Positions 21,560-32,720 of a stretch of DNA of 64,000 bases are shown piece by piece. This DNA comes from Prorocentrum cordatum (taxonomy: Eukaryota > Sar > Dinophyceae > Prorocentrales > Prorocentraceae). The notes under the pieces are model-generated. The model was not told the origin of the DNA and made no database searches. It worked only from the letters and a program-made list of their open reading frames with translations. The translations under genes and the position numbers were made by a program. The stretch is taken from the NCBI GenBank assembly GCA_963575745.1, contig CAUYUJ010014173.1, forward strand, positions 192,419-256,418, read 5' to 3'. Positions within the stretch are counted from its first letter, which is position 1. Every line of letters starts with the position of its first letter.

Positions 21560-22165
21560 GGCTCAGAGATGGTTTTCCTCCTCGGCGCTGCATTGCAGGC
21601 CTCCCAGAGCGCTCCAGGAACGCGCCAAGAAGGCTCCGAGACGCTCCCGAGACGGTCCAAGGGGCCCCGAGTCGCCGAAAGATTGCTCCAAGACGCCCAT
21701 GCTAGTCTCCTGACGGCCCTAGACGCCGCCGAGAAGCTCTAAAAGAGCCTCAAGAGGCCCTCCAAGAAGGCCCAAACAAGCAAACATCGCCCCATGTCCT
21801 CGGGAAAACGTGCGTTTCTGTCATAGACGACGTTCGGAGGTTCACAGCGTCCAAGACTGCCCAAGAGCCCCCCAAGATCGGCCCAAGATGGCCCAACATG
21901 CCCCCAAGATGCGCCCAAGCGGGCCCAAGAAGCACCCAGAAGTCTCAAGAAGCCCCCGAGAGGCCCAAAATCTGGCCCCCAGGTACCCAAACGGCCCTGC
22001 CGAGGCCTCAAGAAGCTTCAAAACTGCCTCCAAAAGGCTTCCGCGACACCTGCCAGGAGACCCCAACACCGCCGCATCAAATGCCCCCTGCGCCCCATCG
22101 ACAAGCCCCAGAGTGAGCATCCACGACCAGCAAGCCCCCAAGGCACCCGAAGTCCAAAAAAGCAC
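21560..22165. repeat. Degenerate GCCCAAGA/CTCCAAGA array
   Basis: Dense imperfect words of 9-12 bp such as GGCCCAAGATGG, CTCCAAGAAGG and CCCCCGAGA fill the region. The same style recurs at 39690-39910 and 40195-40480, and in reverse complement at 31760-31870. It is repetitive DNA rather than coding sequence. Confidence 0.7.
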
Positions 22166-22807
22166 CACACAACAAGCCGCCTCGAGAAAAGCGAATGATT
22201 GCTCTGACAACTCCCAAGAAATCCAAACGAATCGCCACAGCATCATGCTCCACGCAACTCCTCAGAAAACAGCCGACGCCCTGCAGCTCAGCACCGCCAA
22301 CGACCACTCGGCCAGTCGACGCAGCAGTGCCCAAATATGGGCCGGCGAAATGAGCGAAGCGATTGAATGATGATGGTGTAACCTCCTTAATTAGGCGCCC
22401 CAGGCCTCGTGTGTGCCCCCGGGGCCACCCAGGAATGAGACAATTTCTTGGGGCGCCAGCTGGCAAGTGAGTTCCATACTTGAATTGCCTACCGTACCAA
22501 ATACTGTCCAGCGGACTTGGCAAGAGATGAGCGAACGCACAAGCCTGCGAGCGAGCCTAATCGCAACACCCTTTGGATTGGCCAATGAGCTGGCCTACCG
22601 ATCGGGATTCCACGGCCGATGGGCCTCAGCTGAGCTCGAGACCAAGGCGGCGGCCACCGCCTTCTGCTGCTTCGAGCTCATCTTCTTGTCGTCGAAGAAG
22701 CCAACTTTGGTTTCGACCTCCGCGCGGAGCGTGAGACGCGACAAGATGATGCAAACGGCCGCCAGGAGCTTGGCCATGCTGGGGCTGCGATCTTTCCTCA
22801 GTGATGG
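22166..22807. other. Unassigned sequence
   Basis: Mixed composition. A plus frame at 22413-22838 has no recognised domain. Confidence 0.45.
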
Positions 22808-22837
22808 CATATATATATACATATATATATATGTATA

Positions 22838-23010
22838 GATATAGAAACACAGAAAACAAAAGCATAGACATAAACTTGCGAATGCCGACGCGGATTCCTT
22901 GGATCTGCGCTGGACCCCCTCCCTGGCACGCGGAGTGCGCCGCCAGGGGGGCCCAGCGCAGATCCAAGAATTCCACGTGGACCTTCGAACGTTTTCGACG
23001 AGGGCATTGG
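22838..23010. mobile_element. T-shaped palindromic element family A, copy 3
   Basis: Left arm GCATAGACATAAACTTG...GCGGATTCCTTGGATCTGCG and right arm CGCAGATCCAAGAATTCC. The centre is shortened: hairpin 1 is reduced to CTGGCACGCGGAGTGCGCC and hairpin 2 is largely deleted. An (AT)n tract lies immediately to the left. Confidence 0.8.
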
Positions 23011-23154
23011 GTAAGGAACCGTGGGGTGAGGAACCCAGGGTCTGGAAGCCGATCGAGCTCCCATCGTGGAGCGACCAGGGATATCACCGCCGCCCTCATC
23101 AGGCAAGGACTCTCCCAGGGTCTGAAGCCCCCTGGCGCAATCCTTGACGAACGC

Positions 23155-23232
23155 GAGGAGGAGGAGGAGGAGGAGGAGGAGGAGGAGGAAGAGGAGGATG
23201 AGGAGGAGGAGGAGGAAGGAGGGAGGAGGAGC
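23155..23232. repeat. (GGA)n microsatellite
   Basis: GGA triplets with GAA and GAT interruptions. Confidence 0.95.
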
Positions 23233-24548
23233 ACTGTGTGCCTCTCTCGACTCTTCGACAGCAGCTGTGCGGTCCAGCAGCGCTCCCGCGGTCCTCGCCA
23301 GCGTGAAACGGCCCGCTGCCGGTGCACCTCCCGCTGCCAGCGCTGCTGCCGGGCAGATCTCTCTGGGCGTGCTGGCTCGCTTCCCGAGGCGCCTGCGGTC
23401 AACGGAGGTCGGGGCGACTCAGTGCTTTGCTTCGAGCACGGCGGGCGCGGCCCCCCTTCTGCGGGGGCCTCTCGAGGCAATGCTTGCGAGGACACCGCCG
23501 CTCGCAGTGGTGACAAGTGGCCAGCCTCCCCGCTCACTGTGCGCCTCCTCGTTCTCCTCGCTGACTTCTGCCTAGGCCCCCGCGACGAATACAATGAATG
23601 GCCCCTGACAGTGCTTAGAGTTCTTTGGGGACCATTTGTAAAAAGGCCGATGTCTCGCCACCCGAAGGGCAAGCTGGAACATGTCAGGGCAGCCTGGAGT
23701 GCCAAAGTCAAAAGGAATCATGTCCTGCCATCCGTCTCACCCCAGCATCCTTTTGCGTCACGCCCTGACCTACCTAAAGATTCGCAAACACCATCCGAGA
23801 TATCCAAACGAATTCAAACCACATGACAAACCATGAGCTTTACAACCCCCCCTCACGCAAAAGCCCACCCATGAAATATACACGCCCAACAGCGTTGCAT
23901 TCCCGCTCGACACACCCGGCGTGTTTGACCAATAGGGTACAATTCCTATAGGAAGTCCGATGCTGATAGCACATGATTGTTTGTGGGTGCGCTGCATGGG
24001 CCCTGGGAAATAACGCAATGTATGCTTTCAATAGGAGGCCAAACTGGCGCAAGTGGCGCCCTGGGGGGGCGCGCGACTAATGATTTTTCGACGTGCCATA
24101 TCGCAAAATGGGTTTCTCTTAGAGGCCTGACCAACTTTTGAGAACCATGTTGGTGCATCTATTCATTTTATTCCCCCGACGACACGGACCTGCCGTGGCG
24201 CATCATCCTGTCGCCATTGGGCAGGGACGGGTAACACCGCGAGGAGGTGGCATCAGGCCTCTCCGCGGATGTGGCGTGGCGATCCCGACGACCCCCGTGA
24301 CTTTAGAGCCTAGCGCTTATGGCGAACCGATGAAGCTCCTGCTGTGGAGCGCTTCCCCTCTCCACGAAACTCGCCATCGCTCGGACGTCCATTCCCTGTG
24401 TTTTTTTCGGTTTCGTGCGTGGCTTTTTCGCCAAATGATCAAGGATGCTCCTCGATGGCCCTCGCCGAGAAGAAATGCACACGTCCGAGCGATGCCAGGG
24501 AAACACGACGCCCACTTTGCCGACTCCAGAGGCCCCGAACCCACAACT
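23233..24548. other. Unassigned sequence
   Basis: Mixed sequence. The long plus frame 22801-23826 runs through an A element and the GGA tract and is not a gene. Confidence 0.5.
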
Positions 24549-24760
24549 AATGACGCCTGGCGTCTCCTGGCACCGACCTCCAGGTGGGCCTCCTCCTCCT
24601 CCTCCTCCTCCTCCTCCTCCTCCTCCTCCTCCTCCTCCTCATCCTCCGCTTCCTCCCCCCACTCCTAGCCCTTTCGATCAGAGTCGGCGGCACCGGCCGT
24701 CAGGCCTCTCCAATAATGACGCCTGGCGTCTCCTGGCGCCCACCTCCGGGTGGCCCTCCG
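24549..24760. repeat. Duplicated 45-bp segment flanking (TCC)n
   Basis: TAATGACGCCTGGCGTCTCC followed by TGGC(A/G)CC and CCTCC(A/G)GGTGG occurs at 24549 and again at 24713. A (TCC)n tract at 24588-24650 lies just after the first copy. The motif includes the short palindrome GACGCC-TG-GCGTC. Confidence 0.8.
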
Positions 24761-25867
24761 CCAGCGGCACCACCACCGCCTCGCTCCCGCCGGCCTCCGA
24801 CGAGGGCCATGCCGCGCCGAAGGCGAGGCCCCTCCTGGAGCGCCCCCACGCCTCTCCGGTGGAGCGCGCGTCGCGGCAGTCACGGATGCCGCGCACGAGG
24901 AAGGAAAGGATCCTGCTGCGACTGGGCGGTCCACCGCGCAGGCACTCGACAAGGGACAAGGAAGCACCAAGACCGGAGAGGAGCGGCCGAGAAGCTCCCG
25001 TCGTGGGGAAGGACGGCGTGCGGGGCAGAGCTGAAACCCACGAGAAGGCCGCACAGAAGGGCAGCTGCTCTGCCGGTTAGTGCCCCCTCCCCCTGTCCAT
25101 TGTTCGGCCGCTGCCCCCGGCTCGATCTCGACTGCCCGGCGGGAATGAGATGGGCCAAGCAGCCCTTAGCCCCTGCCCTCGACTTATATCTGAAGTCCGC
25201 GGGACCGGGTGATCCAAGACGGTGAGGCGCCGGTGCAGCGAGCAGTGGGGTGCGCCAGGAGCGGATTCAGGAGGCACGAGGCGAACGAGAACAGAGCACG
25301 GGAATGGCAGAAGAAAGCGCCCGCTCAGACCACGAGAGCCGGCGCCGGGATGCCGTGGCAGATCTGGCAGCCTGCGCCCGAGCAGCGGAGGCCGAAGAAC
25401 ATCCTCAAAGTGCACACGACGTTGGCTTCCGTGGATTTGTTGCATTATTTGTTGTTTTATGTGTTTGTTGCTGTTTTTTTCTTGTTTGCTCAATTGTTTT
25501 AATGACTGTTTTAATCGTTGGCTCCCGTGGAGAATGATTGTTCTAATCGTTGGCTCCCGTGGAGCTGGCCCGGCTTTCTCCCTCCATCGACCGCCGCACG
25601 CCAGTGTCGGCGCAGCGCGGGCAGGCGACCGCCCCGGCCCGCGCCCATGCACCAGCCAGAGGCCGTGTGCACAGAGGGGCTCCGCGGTTCAGACTCGGGG
25701 GTCCAGCCTGCGTCCCGTCGGCACCAGGATGGCACACAGCTTGCAGCAACGGGCGGTCCAGAAGGAACATGCCAAGTCTCTCAAGCAGGCTGCGAGGAGG
25801 CCTTCCTCCACCACGAACCTCCCCTCATTATCGGCCTCCTCCGCCCTCATCCCACCCCCTGTCCTCG
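24761..25867. other. Unassigned sequence with a 33-bp direct repeat
   Basis: At 25513-25580 the segment TAATCGTTGGCTCCCGTGG is directly repeated with a 33-bp period, and a related copy lies near 25420. The segment 25440-25510 is unusually T-rich. No gene is supported. Confidence 0.5.
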
Positions 25868-26030
25868 AAACATCAAAAGCCAGCATAAACATAATTGTGA
25901 GGAGGCCCGCGCGGATGTCTTGGATCGGCGCTGGACCCCACCCCCGGCGTGCGGTGCGCGCCAGGGGCGGCGCTGGAGGCGCTGTCGGGGGGGCCCACTC
26001 CCATCCCCCAAAACGCGCAGACCTCCGAAA
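25868..26030. mobile_element. T-shaped palindromic element family A, copy 4 (diverged)
   Basis: Left arm CAGCATAAACATAATTGTG then GCGCGGATGTCTTGGATCGG. The hairpin 2 region GGCGGCGCTGGAGGCGCTGTC is recognisable. The right arm is degraded. A family B MITE follows within a few bases. Confidence 0.7.
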
Positions 26031-26035
26031 GCCTA

Positions 26036-26211
26036 CAAAAGAAGCTCGACCACAAGAAACCTTCCACAAAAAGCCCAACCCTGGAACCCCAGGACCTCCA
26101 TTGCTGTGTGGTACAGGAACGTAACGAACCCCATAGCGAAACCATCTAAACCCAAGAAACCCAGGGCACCCTGGAGGCAAGCAGGGTGTATCGTGGCATG
26201 GGTGTCCACTG
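26036..26211. mobile_element. MITE family B, copy 4
   Basis: 176 bp. TA at 26034-26035 precedes the left end and the right end TGTCCACTG is followed by TA at 26212-26213. The body aligns with the other three copies. Confidence 0.85.
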
Positions 26212-26288
26212 TATGCCCACTCGTTCACGCCGTGTTTTGTTTTTGTTCGATCGCCCCCCCCGATAGGAAAACCGAAGCACGACAGGTG

Positions 26289-28100
26289 TTATGTTTCTTG
26301 GGCGAAATATTTGTCCGGTAGGCTGCTTTCGGCCTGTTCTAGCCGTTGTATTGTTTGTACTGCTTGTTGCGCTGCAGTGAACTCTTGGTCGAAGGGTGCT
26401 TGTGCTTGTGCACGTTGTGCTACGTGCGTACTGTTCATCATGGCTCTGGTGTTGTTGTGCGTACCATCTGGATTGTCGGACTTTCTTTGGTATACTTTGC
26501 TCAAGCGAGTGTATTTGTTGTTCGGCCATGCTCATGTAGGGTCCGTCCATGTGTGCCTGTGTTTCTTGTTGTAGTCTGTAGTGCTGCTGGATTCGCGGGA
26601 TTGTATCATACAGTCGTTCTTCGATTGCCAGCTCTGCTCTCAGTAGGTCATGTGCGTAGCTGTCGTTTTTTGTGAGTCGTTGATCGTGTCGTGGTATGTG
26701 TTGTTCTCTTACTTATTGTCGTAGCTCTGCGATAACGGCATCTGACTGATTGTGCCCTGCTTGGTAGATTCAGCGTGTCGTGGCGTAGTGGTCATTCTGC
26801 ACTTGTAGGTACTTGAGCTGCGCGAAAGAGTGAAGTGTTTGTTCTGTGAGGCTCTCCAAGTGCTGCTGGCTTTGCTCGTTCTGTCCTGTCGCGTGTCCAG
26901 AGTATGGTTGTGCTGCTTCTTCTTGCCGCGTTGATGTTGCTTTGGCAGCTTGTATGCGTAGTTATGCGTGTCGTGGTGCGTGGTTGTGCTCTCTTGTCTC
27001 GTGGTAGTCGTTGGACAAATGGTCGTCTGCTTCTTTTCGGTGTAGTATGGTCACGTCTGCTGCTCGTAGGTGTTGTTGTGCTGTGATTTCTTTGTCTACG
27101 TCTTGCTGAGCTGCCCTTAGCTCTGCAATGGTCCAGTCGTTGGCTAATAGGTCGTCGTACGCTGCTTTGAGTCGTGCCTTGAGCTTATGTGTCTCTTGGT
27201 CAGCTGTGGTGCTTGGGTTGGCCGTTTTGAGCGGTTCTAGTGGTGGTCGCTCCTTAGGGTATGTGCCGAGCTGTACGTCTTGTGCTCGTGATTGTGGGCT
27301 GGGTGTGTGCTGTCTGTTGTCGACCAGCTCCCTCTCGACATTGGCGTAGAGATTGGTCTTGCGTATAGTGTCTTCGTTTTTTCTTGAGCTTGCTTCAATG
27401 TTGCTGCTGCAACGATTATGCATGCTGCGAAGTCGTGTTTAAGCTGTCGGGTGTACTGTAGATGTTATGATTCGGGTTTTTGGTCCAGTAGCTGTCTTTG
27501 GTGACTGCCAATTCGTGTCGTAGTTGGTCAGATTCTTGGCCCGCGCTGTCCGCAGCCAATATTTGGGTTGCGAGCTTTCGCAAGGCCGCGAATTTTGACG
27601 TGCTCCATGCTCGCACTTCAAATGGTGTGGCTCCAGGCCTGTCTTTGTGAAAGACGTCGTTCTGGTAGGAGGTATGCTTCTGGTATGCTGTCGATTCATG
27701 CATGATTCTCTCGTGTGGTGTACGCTGTATGTTCGGAATGGATTCCGAAGCTTGGTTGCGGTACATGATCGTTGTTCCGTGTTGGTGGAGCTGGTGGTTG
27801 TTTTGGTGTGGGTCCTGGAGTGGAGGTCCTCTGTGGCCGGTGCAGCTGGTGGTATGTGGCCCCTGTTTGCTGCTGGTAGGGTGGTTGTGCTGTGTAGTTC
27901 GGATCATGCTGAGCTGGTTCAGTGTGACCATTGTGCCCGACCGACAGGCTGCCAGCTTGGACCTGTGCCTATGTTCAAGTTTTGTCGCTGGTGGTGCTTC
28001 CCCTTGCCTTTGCCTTTGGCCTGGGGGGCTTGTGTAGTTGTACATTGTGTCGGCTGCTTGTGGCGGTGGTTGCTGTGCGCTGTGTCGGTTGAGTAGTAGC
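26289..28100 (-). pseudogene. Decayed glutamine-rich coiled-coil protein gene
   Basis: Read on the minus strand, consistent A/C-rich, Q/H/T-rich coding-like sequence jumps between frames. One segment spans 28045-27416 (209 aa, P/Q/H-rich then helical). It ends in GCATGCATAA, overlapping the ATG of a segment at 27423-26962 that contains an amphipathic helix (KLKARLKAAYDDLLANDW, then AELRAAQQDVDKE). After further stops there are pieces around 26960-26760 (QNEQSQQHLESLTEQ), 26690-26510 (HDLLRAELAIEERLYD) and 26504-26289 (FDQEFTAAQQAVQTIQRLEQ). At least two in-frame stops and three frame changes are needed to join them. The base composition differs sharply from both flanks. I do not recognise the family; a retroelement gag-like coiled-coil protein or a host structural protein are both possible. 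Confidence 0.5.
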
Positions 28101-28756
28101 TGAGCTGGTTGGGGCTGCTGGTGTGTCGGTTGGCCGAGTAGGGTTCGCGCTGAGGCTACTCGTAGAAGTGTGCGTGCTGCTGCACGTTTTGCCCTCTCTC
28201 TGCGGTGCCAGGCAAGTTGGGAGAAGTCAGCGAAGTCGTTGGGCTACTGCTTGCACAATGCTGCAGTGTGGGTGGCGTCGTTGGCAAACATGGCCTTGTA
28301 AGTGGTGCTCGTAGTGTGGGCGTAGGTTCTTGGGCGTCGATGCCGTCGTGAATGTGGTGAGGTCGGAGACTTGCCCAGTCGTAGATGCTCCTGTGGACGT
28401 TGTCCTGGATGCAGTGGGGTCGAGGACTTCTGCGCTCGGGATGTAATCAGTGAGAAGGAATGAGGAATGCAATCGATGAGAAAGATTTGGGAAGGTATGT
28501 GTGACAGATGAGAGAACTGGTTCGCGTAGCCGTTCGAACGGCGCACTGCCACCGACACGCCTCAATCGCTTGGCGGTTCGTGGCTTCCTCCTCCTCCTCC
28601 TCCTCCTCCATCCCTTCATCCTCCTCCATTCCTCCTCCTTTGAATGACTTCTCCCTGTCGCACCCCGAGGCCAAATGTTAGGGCGGTCCGGGCGTTTCGC
28701 CTGAGACTTCCTCACCATTGATGACCCTGAAGCTTAAGCAATGACAACAGTTTCAC
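28101..28756. other. Possible 5' continuation of the coiled-coil pseudogene
   Basis: The minus strand still carries protein-like pieces, for example FADFSQLAWHRRERAKRAAA near 28240-28180, and longer open frames to 28718. A short (TCC)n run lies at 28588-28610. Assignment to the pseudogene is tentative. Confidence 0.35.
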
Positions 28757-29262
28757 ACATGGAGGGCTGGTCGTTTTCAAGATGTGGTTCTCGCCTCAGC
28801 GCCGCGTACAGTCGTTGTAAACAGTTGCACGAGCTTCACGGATTGAGGGCGGGCCGTGTTCAAAATGTGGCTCTCGCCTGAGCGCCGCGCACATTCGTGT
28901 TAAACATGTGCAAGAGCCTCACGGATTGAGGGCGGCTCCTTTTCAAAATGTGGCTCTCCCCTTAGCGCCGCGCGCATTCTTTTTAAACATTCGCAAGAGC
29001 TTCACGGTTTGAGGGCGGCTCCATTTCAAAATGCGGCTCTCGCCTTAGCGCCGCGCACATTCGTGTTAAACAATTGCAAGAGCTTCACGGATTGAGGGCG
29101 GGTCGTTTTCAAAATGTGGCTCTCGCCTGAGCGCCGCGCGCACTCGTTTTAAACAGCCACAAGAGCTTCACGGATTGAGGGCGGTTTCTTTTCAAAATGT
29201 GGCTCTCGACTGAGCCCCGCGCACATTCGTGTTCAAAAGTTGCAAGAGTTTCACAAATTCTC
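28757..29262. repeat. 83-bp satellite, six copies
   Basis: The word GATTGAGGGCGG recurs at 28841, 28924, 29007, 29090 and 29173, exactly 83 bp apart, preceded by one diverged copy. Each unit contains CAAAATGTGGCTCTCGCC, GCGCCGCGC, TTAAACA and GCAAGAGCTTCACGG. Confidence 0.95.
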
Positions 29263-29289
29263 ATGATCAGCGTACCAGACATGCTGTCT

Positions 29290-29425
29290 TGGAGTGATTC
29301 AGGATGCTGAGGCTGCAACAGTCACGTTGGCTCGCGGTGTTGGAGTCCCAGGAATGGTGACACGATTCAGGATCATCAAGACGCAACCGTCAGGTTGATC
29401 CGTGGCGTTGGAATCCAGAGAACGA
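29290..29425. repeat. 68-bp tandem repeat, two copies
   Basis: GATTCAGGAT at 29296 and 29364 begins two units that share GCAAC(A/C)GTCA(C/G)GTTG and GGCGTTGGA(A/G)TCC. It follows the 83-bp satellite almost directly. Confidence 0.8.
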
Positions 29426-29952
29426 TGTTCTGGCATGCGTCAGGGTCTTGAAACAGTTGCTTTCCAACGAGGCAGTTCCCTCAGTGGAGATGAACCCTTG
29501 TAGGGGCCCCAGAAGAGGGAGCTTGGAGGGAGGGTTTATTCCAACATCGTTGATGACTCTTGGGTTTACACTGGTCCTCCTCTTCCCCCTTCTCCCTCCT
29601 CCTCCTCCTCCCCCTCCCCCCAGAAAGCAGCCGGGCGCCGCTGCCTCCTCGGCAGCCTTGACGCACTGCCTGCCTCGCGGATGGGGTGGCGGGGGGTCTG
29701 CCAGCGGCGGTTGGGTCCTAGAGCCCAGACCCTCTCGAGTCATGACAAAAATCACGACGGAAGGCTTTTCGCTATTTTCCGCGCGCCGCGGTCCTCGGCG
29801 GGACCGTCCGCGCCCCCTCGAGGCCGCGCCTGCGCGGCTGGCGCCGCGCACGCACAGCAGCAGCAGGCCCGACGCGCCCCCCGGCCCAGGCGGCAGAGGC
29901 CCGCGGCGCGGAGGGGAGGCTGCAGGCAGTGCCCACGGGAGGCCTCCCTGAT
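29426..29952. other. Unassigned sequence with a short C-rich tract
   Basis: A (TCC)n/C-rich run lies at 29577-29622. GCAGC units occur at 29860-29870. No gene is supported. Confidence 0.5.
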
Positions 29953-30143
29953 TTATGTCGGGCGTGTCCCCCTACAGGGGGATTTTCGACGAAAAATGCA
30001 AAATACCCCGAAAATGCCCCAGAAAGGTCAAACAGCATTCAAAAAATAATCCCCGGACTATTTTCGGACTATGTTTTGACTATGTTCGGGGTACTTTTTA
30101 TTTTTCGTCGAAAGTCCCCCTGTAGGGGGACAGACCCGACTTA
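29953..30143. mobile_element. MITE family C, copy 1
   Basis: Terminal inverted repeats of about 45 bp: TTATGTCGGGCGTGTCCCCC, TACAGGGGGATTTTCGACG on the left, and the complement CGTCGAAAGTCCCCC...CCCGACTTA on the right. The A/T-rich interior includes CGGACTATTTTCGGACTATG. Flanking 9-mers CTCCCTGAT and ATCCCAGAT match at 7 of 9 positions, a decayed target duplication. The 9-bp target size is typical of Mutator-like elements. Confidence 0.85.
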
Positions 30144-32499
30144 ATCCCAGATCCCAGACCCCCTCGAGTCAGGAAAGAATCACGACGGAAGGATTTTCGC
30201 TACTGTCTTCCTCTGGGGGGCCTTCGCCAGGACCGCGGGGCCGTCAAGAAACGACTCGGAATGAAAAGCCGGTCCCGGGGAAGGGGTCGAGACCTCTGGG
30301 GGTCGACGCTATGAAAAAATCATGGCGTCGAGGGTCTGGGGGCAGAGGGTGGTGGTGGAGGCTTCGATGCGTCGGCGGTGCGGCGCAGTTCTCTCCCATT
30401 TGCTCGCACCCCATCTGGGAAGCCTCCGTCATATGCGCCACGGGGTCGGCGAATCTTCCAGCCTTTCCGCAGATGCACGGCCCAACGCTGACCATACGCA
30501 GGAAGTGGTTGCGGGTGTGCCGTCCGCTGCTCTCTCGCCTCCTCGGGATCGCTGCAGCGCCCTGCCACCGGATGAGCACTCTCTGATGGGAATCTGCTCC
30601 GCCGGGATGCCCGGCCGTTTCGGCTGGCGGCCTGTCTTAGGGTGGGGGCGCGGACGAGGTGCGAGGCGTAGGAGGAGTCGGAGGGAGTCGGAGGGAGGAG
30701 AAGGGATAGGGAGGCGGGACGAGGATGGTTCTGGGAAGGTTTCCTTGGTTCCAGGGGGTTTAGGGCTGTCAGCGGGACTCTATGATTCTAGTGGGCACCT
30801 CCCGCCCCAAACGCTCTCCGCACAGGCAGGCATGGACTGGCGCGCGCATTTGAATGTCACCAGATGGGCACACTCATGGCCCCCGAGGTGCTGGAACCCC
30901 ATCGAGCTCCCCACACGAAGCCGCGCTGAGTGGGTCCAGGGTGTCGTCTTCACTGCAGCAGAACTGATCGCGCACCTTCTTTATTCGCGGCACCCCAGGC
31001 AAGTGGCTGCCTGGCGGCATCTGAACACACACGCAAACGATCTGCAGGGGGAGGCAGCAGCGGGGAACGGAGAAGGGGAGGACAGTGGAGGTAGTTTTGG
31101 GGGTGGCAGGGAGAAGGTCAAGGTAGTGTGGGGGAGGGAGCCGGGATACAGAGAACTAGAAATGGTGGGGGAACGGGAGGGCATGCTCTCATACAGTACA
31201 GATCCCCACCTCCAGATGACACTGAGAGTCCTGGCCCCCGAGCTACCCCCTTCCTCCTTCCCCCTCCCCCCTGGCCCAAGCTTCCTCCTGCACCCTTTAC
31301 CCTTTGCACGACTTGCGGAGAAATGCGCGCATCCATCGATCCTGAACTCGCTTGCACCAAGTCGCGGTAAACTATGAGTGGCACGGTAGCAGAATACTGT
31401 AAACATGGATTCGTGCTTCAAATAGCGCCTGTGCGTTGGAACATATTGGTAGAACAGGGTTCACCATGTACGCGCGTTGACGTTGATAAGAAGTTTGACG
31501 AACCAAGCTGAGCTGAGCACTGTATCGGTGTTTCGCACATGTGAACATAGCGTGGACAAGAGCTGCCAAAGCTGGAATAGGTTACGAAGTTTGCACACCC
31601 ACGCACACACATCGGCAAGACACATTATGGAAAGTCAAGCGTGTACTAGTCATACTGCGCGGCAGACAGCAACCAGTACTGTAAACAACTCAAACATGCA
31701 CCACCGTGCCGCGATGTGACGCGGATGGCATTCAGAAGCACTTACCGGCTCTATGGGTGCCTTCTCAGAGCGAGTGAGGTACCTCTTTGCGAACTCTTGG
31801 GGCATTTTGGGTCGTGGAGGGCCTATTTGGGGCCTCATGGGGCCTCTTAAAGCCATTTTGGGGCTCTCTGGAGCGTGGAGGAGCCAGGTGAAACTCGCAG
31901 CAGCCTGACGGTCGCGCGGAGGACGTGGGAGAACGGCTGGCCGCGCCGAGACCGTGGCGAGCCGGGCCTCGAGTCTGCGCGACGGCGGAGCGTTGCGCCT
32001 GGCGCACGCCCTCCCGAGATACCTGGAGGTGCGAGTGTCTCTGCTGCGCGTCCGTTGGAGGGTGGGGGGGGGGGGGGCCGAGCCCGAAGCCAGGCGTGAG
32101 GTGCCACCAGCGGGAAGTCGTTTCGCTGCGTTCGTGAAGTCCGTGGGGGCGAGGCGAGGCGAAGCTGCGCGAGGTCTCCTGGAGAGCCAGCCTGCTGGGG
32201 GGCTCCCGGCACGCGCTCCTCCCCGCTGCGGGAGGAGGCCTGCCCCTCGAACGGCGCGAGCAAATCCACCGCGGGAAGACCTGCACTCCGAACGGGTCGC
32301 CCCAGTCCGCCCCCACAACCGAAACACAAACTTGCCCGTCCCGTGTAGCCCTTGGCCGAGCTCCCTGTGGGGCCACGAAGCGGGTGAGAGGTGTGCCGAC
32401 ATGGTTGGCATGCTGGAGCCACAGGTAAGCGTGGGAGCAGGGAGGGGGGAGGAGGAGGAGGAGGAAGGAGGAACACGGAGTGCTCCTCCTCAAAACGAG
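30144..32499. other. Unassigned sequence; degenerate GGGGCCT array at 31760-31870
   Basis: Mixed sequence. A 351-codon plus frame (30322-31377) has no recognisable domain and no supporting composition. At 31760-31870 the reverse complement of the CCAAGA-type array appears. An 11-G run lies near 32068. Confidence 0.45.
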
Positions 32500-32720
32500 G
32501 ACCCAACACCAAGGGATTGGAGAGACCAGAAGGTACCGATACCGCTACTCCCCGGACCTCTCCCGGGGTGCGCTCTGACCAGAATTTCGAGGCGAATCCA
32601 GCGGTGGCGGCGAGGGCCTCCCAGGAAGCCCTCCCTTCGGGGAATCGAGGGAAGGGTCGCGACATGGGTGCCTTTTCCTCCTCTGAGGGATGGCTGGGAG
32701 CAAGAAGCTTGCCCGTCCCG
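32500..32720. repeat. Dispersed repeat F, copy 1
   Basis: Over about 190 bp it closely matches 61180-61360: ACCGATACCGCT(A/G)CTCCCC, GGACCTCTCC(C/T)GGGGTGCG, TCTGACCAGAA(T/C)TTCGAGG, CGAATCCAGCGGTGGCG, GGGCCTCCCAGGA and CCTTTTCCTCCTCTGAGGG. Ends are not clear. Confidence 0.85.

Noticed and set aside
30322-31377. 351-residue plus-strand ORF
   Set aside because: No recognisable domain, mixed with overlapping frames of equal length; no evidence of coding constraint.
31841-31875. Second spliced-leader-like stretch (AAGCCATTTTGGGGCTC)
   Set aside because: It lacks CCGT at the 5' side, has two extra G and the wrong end, and lies in a degenerate GGGGCCT array.
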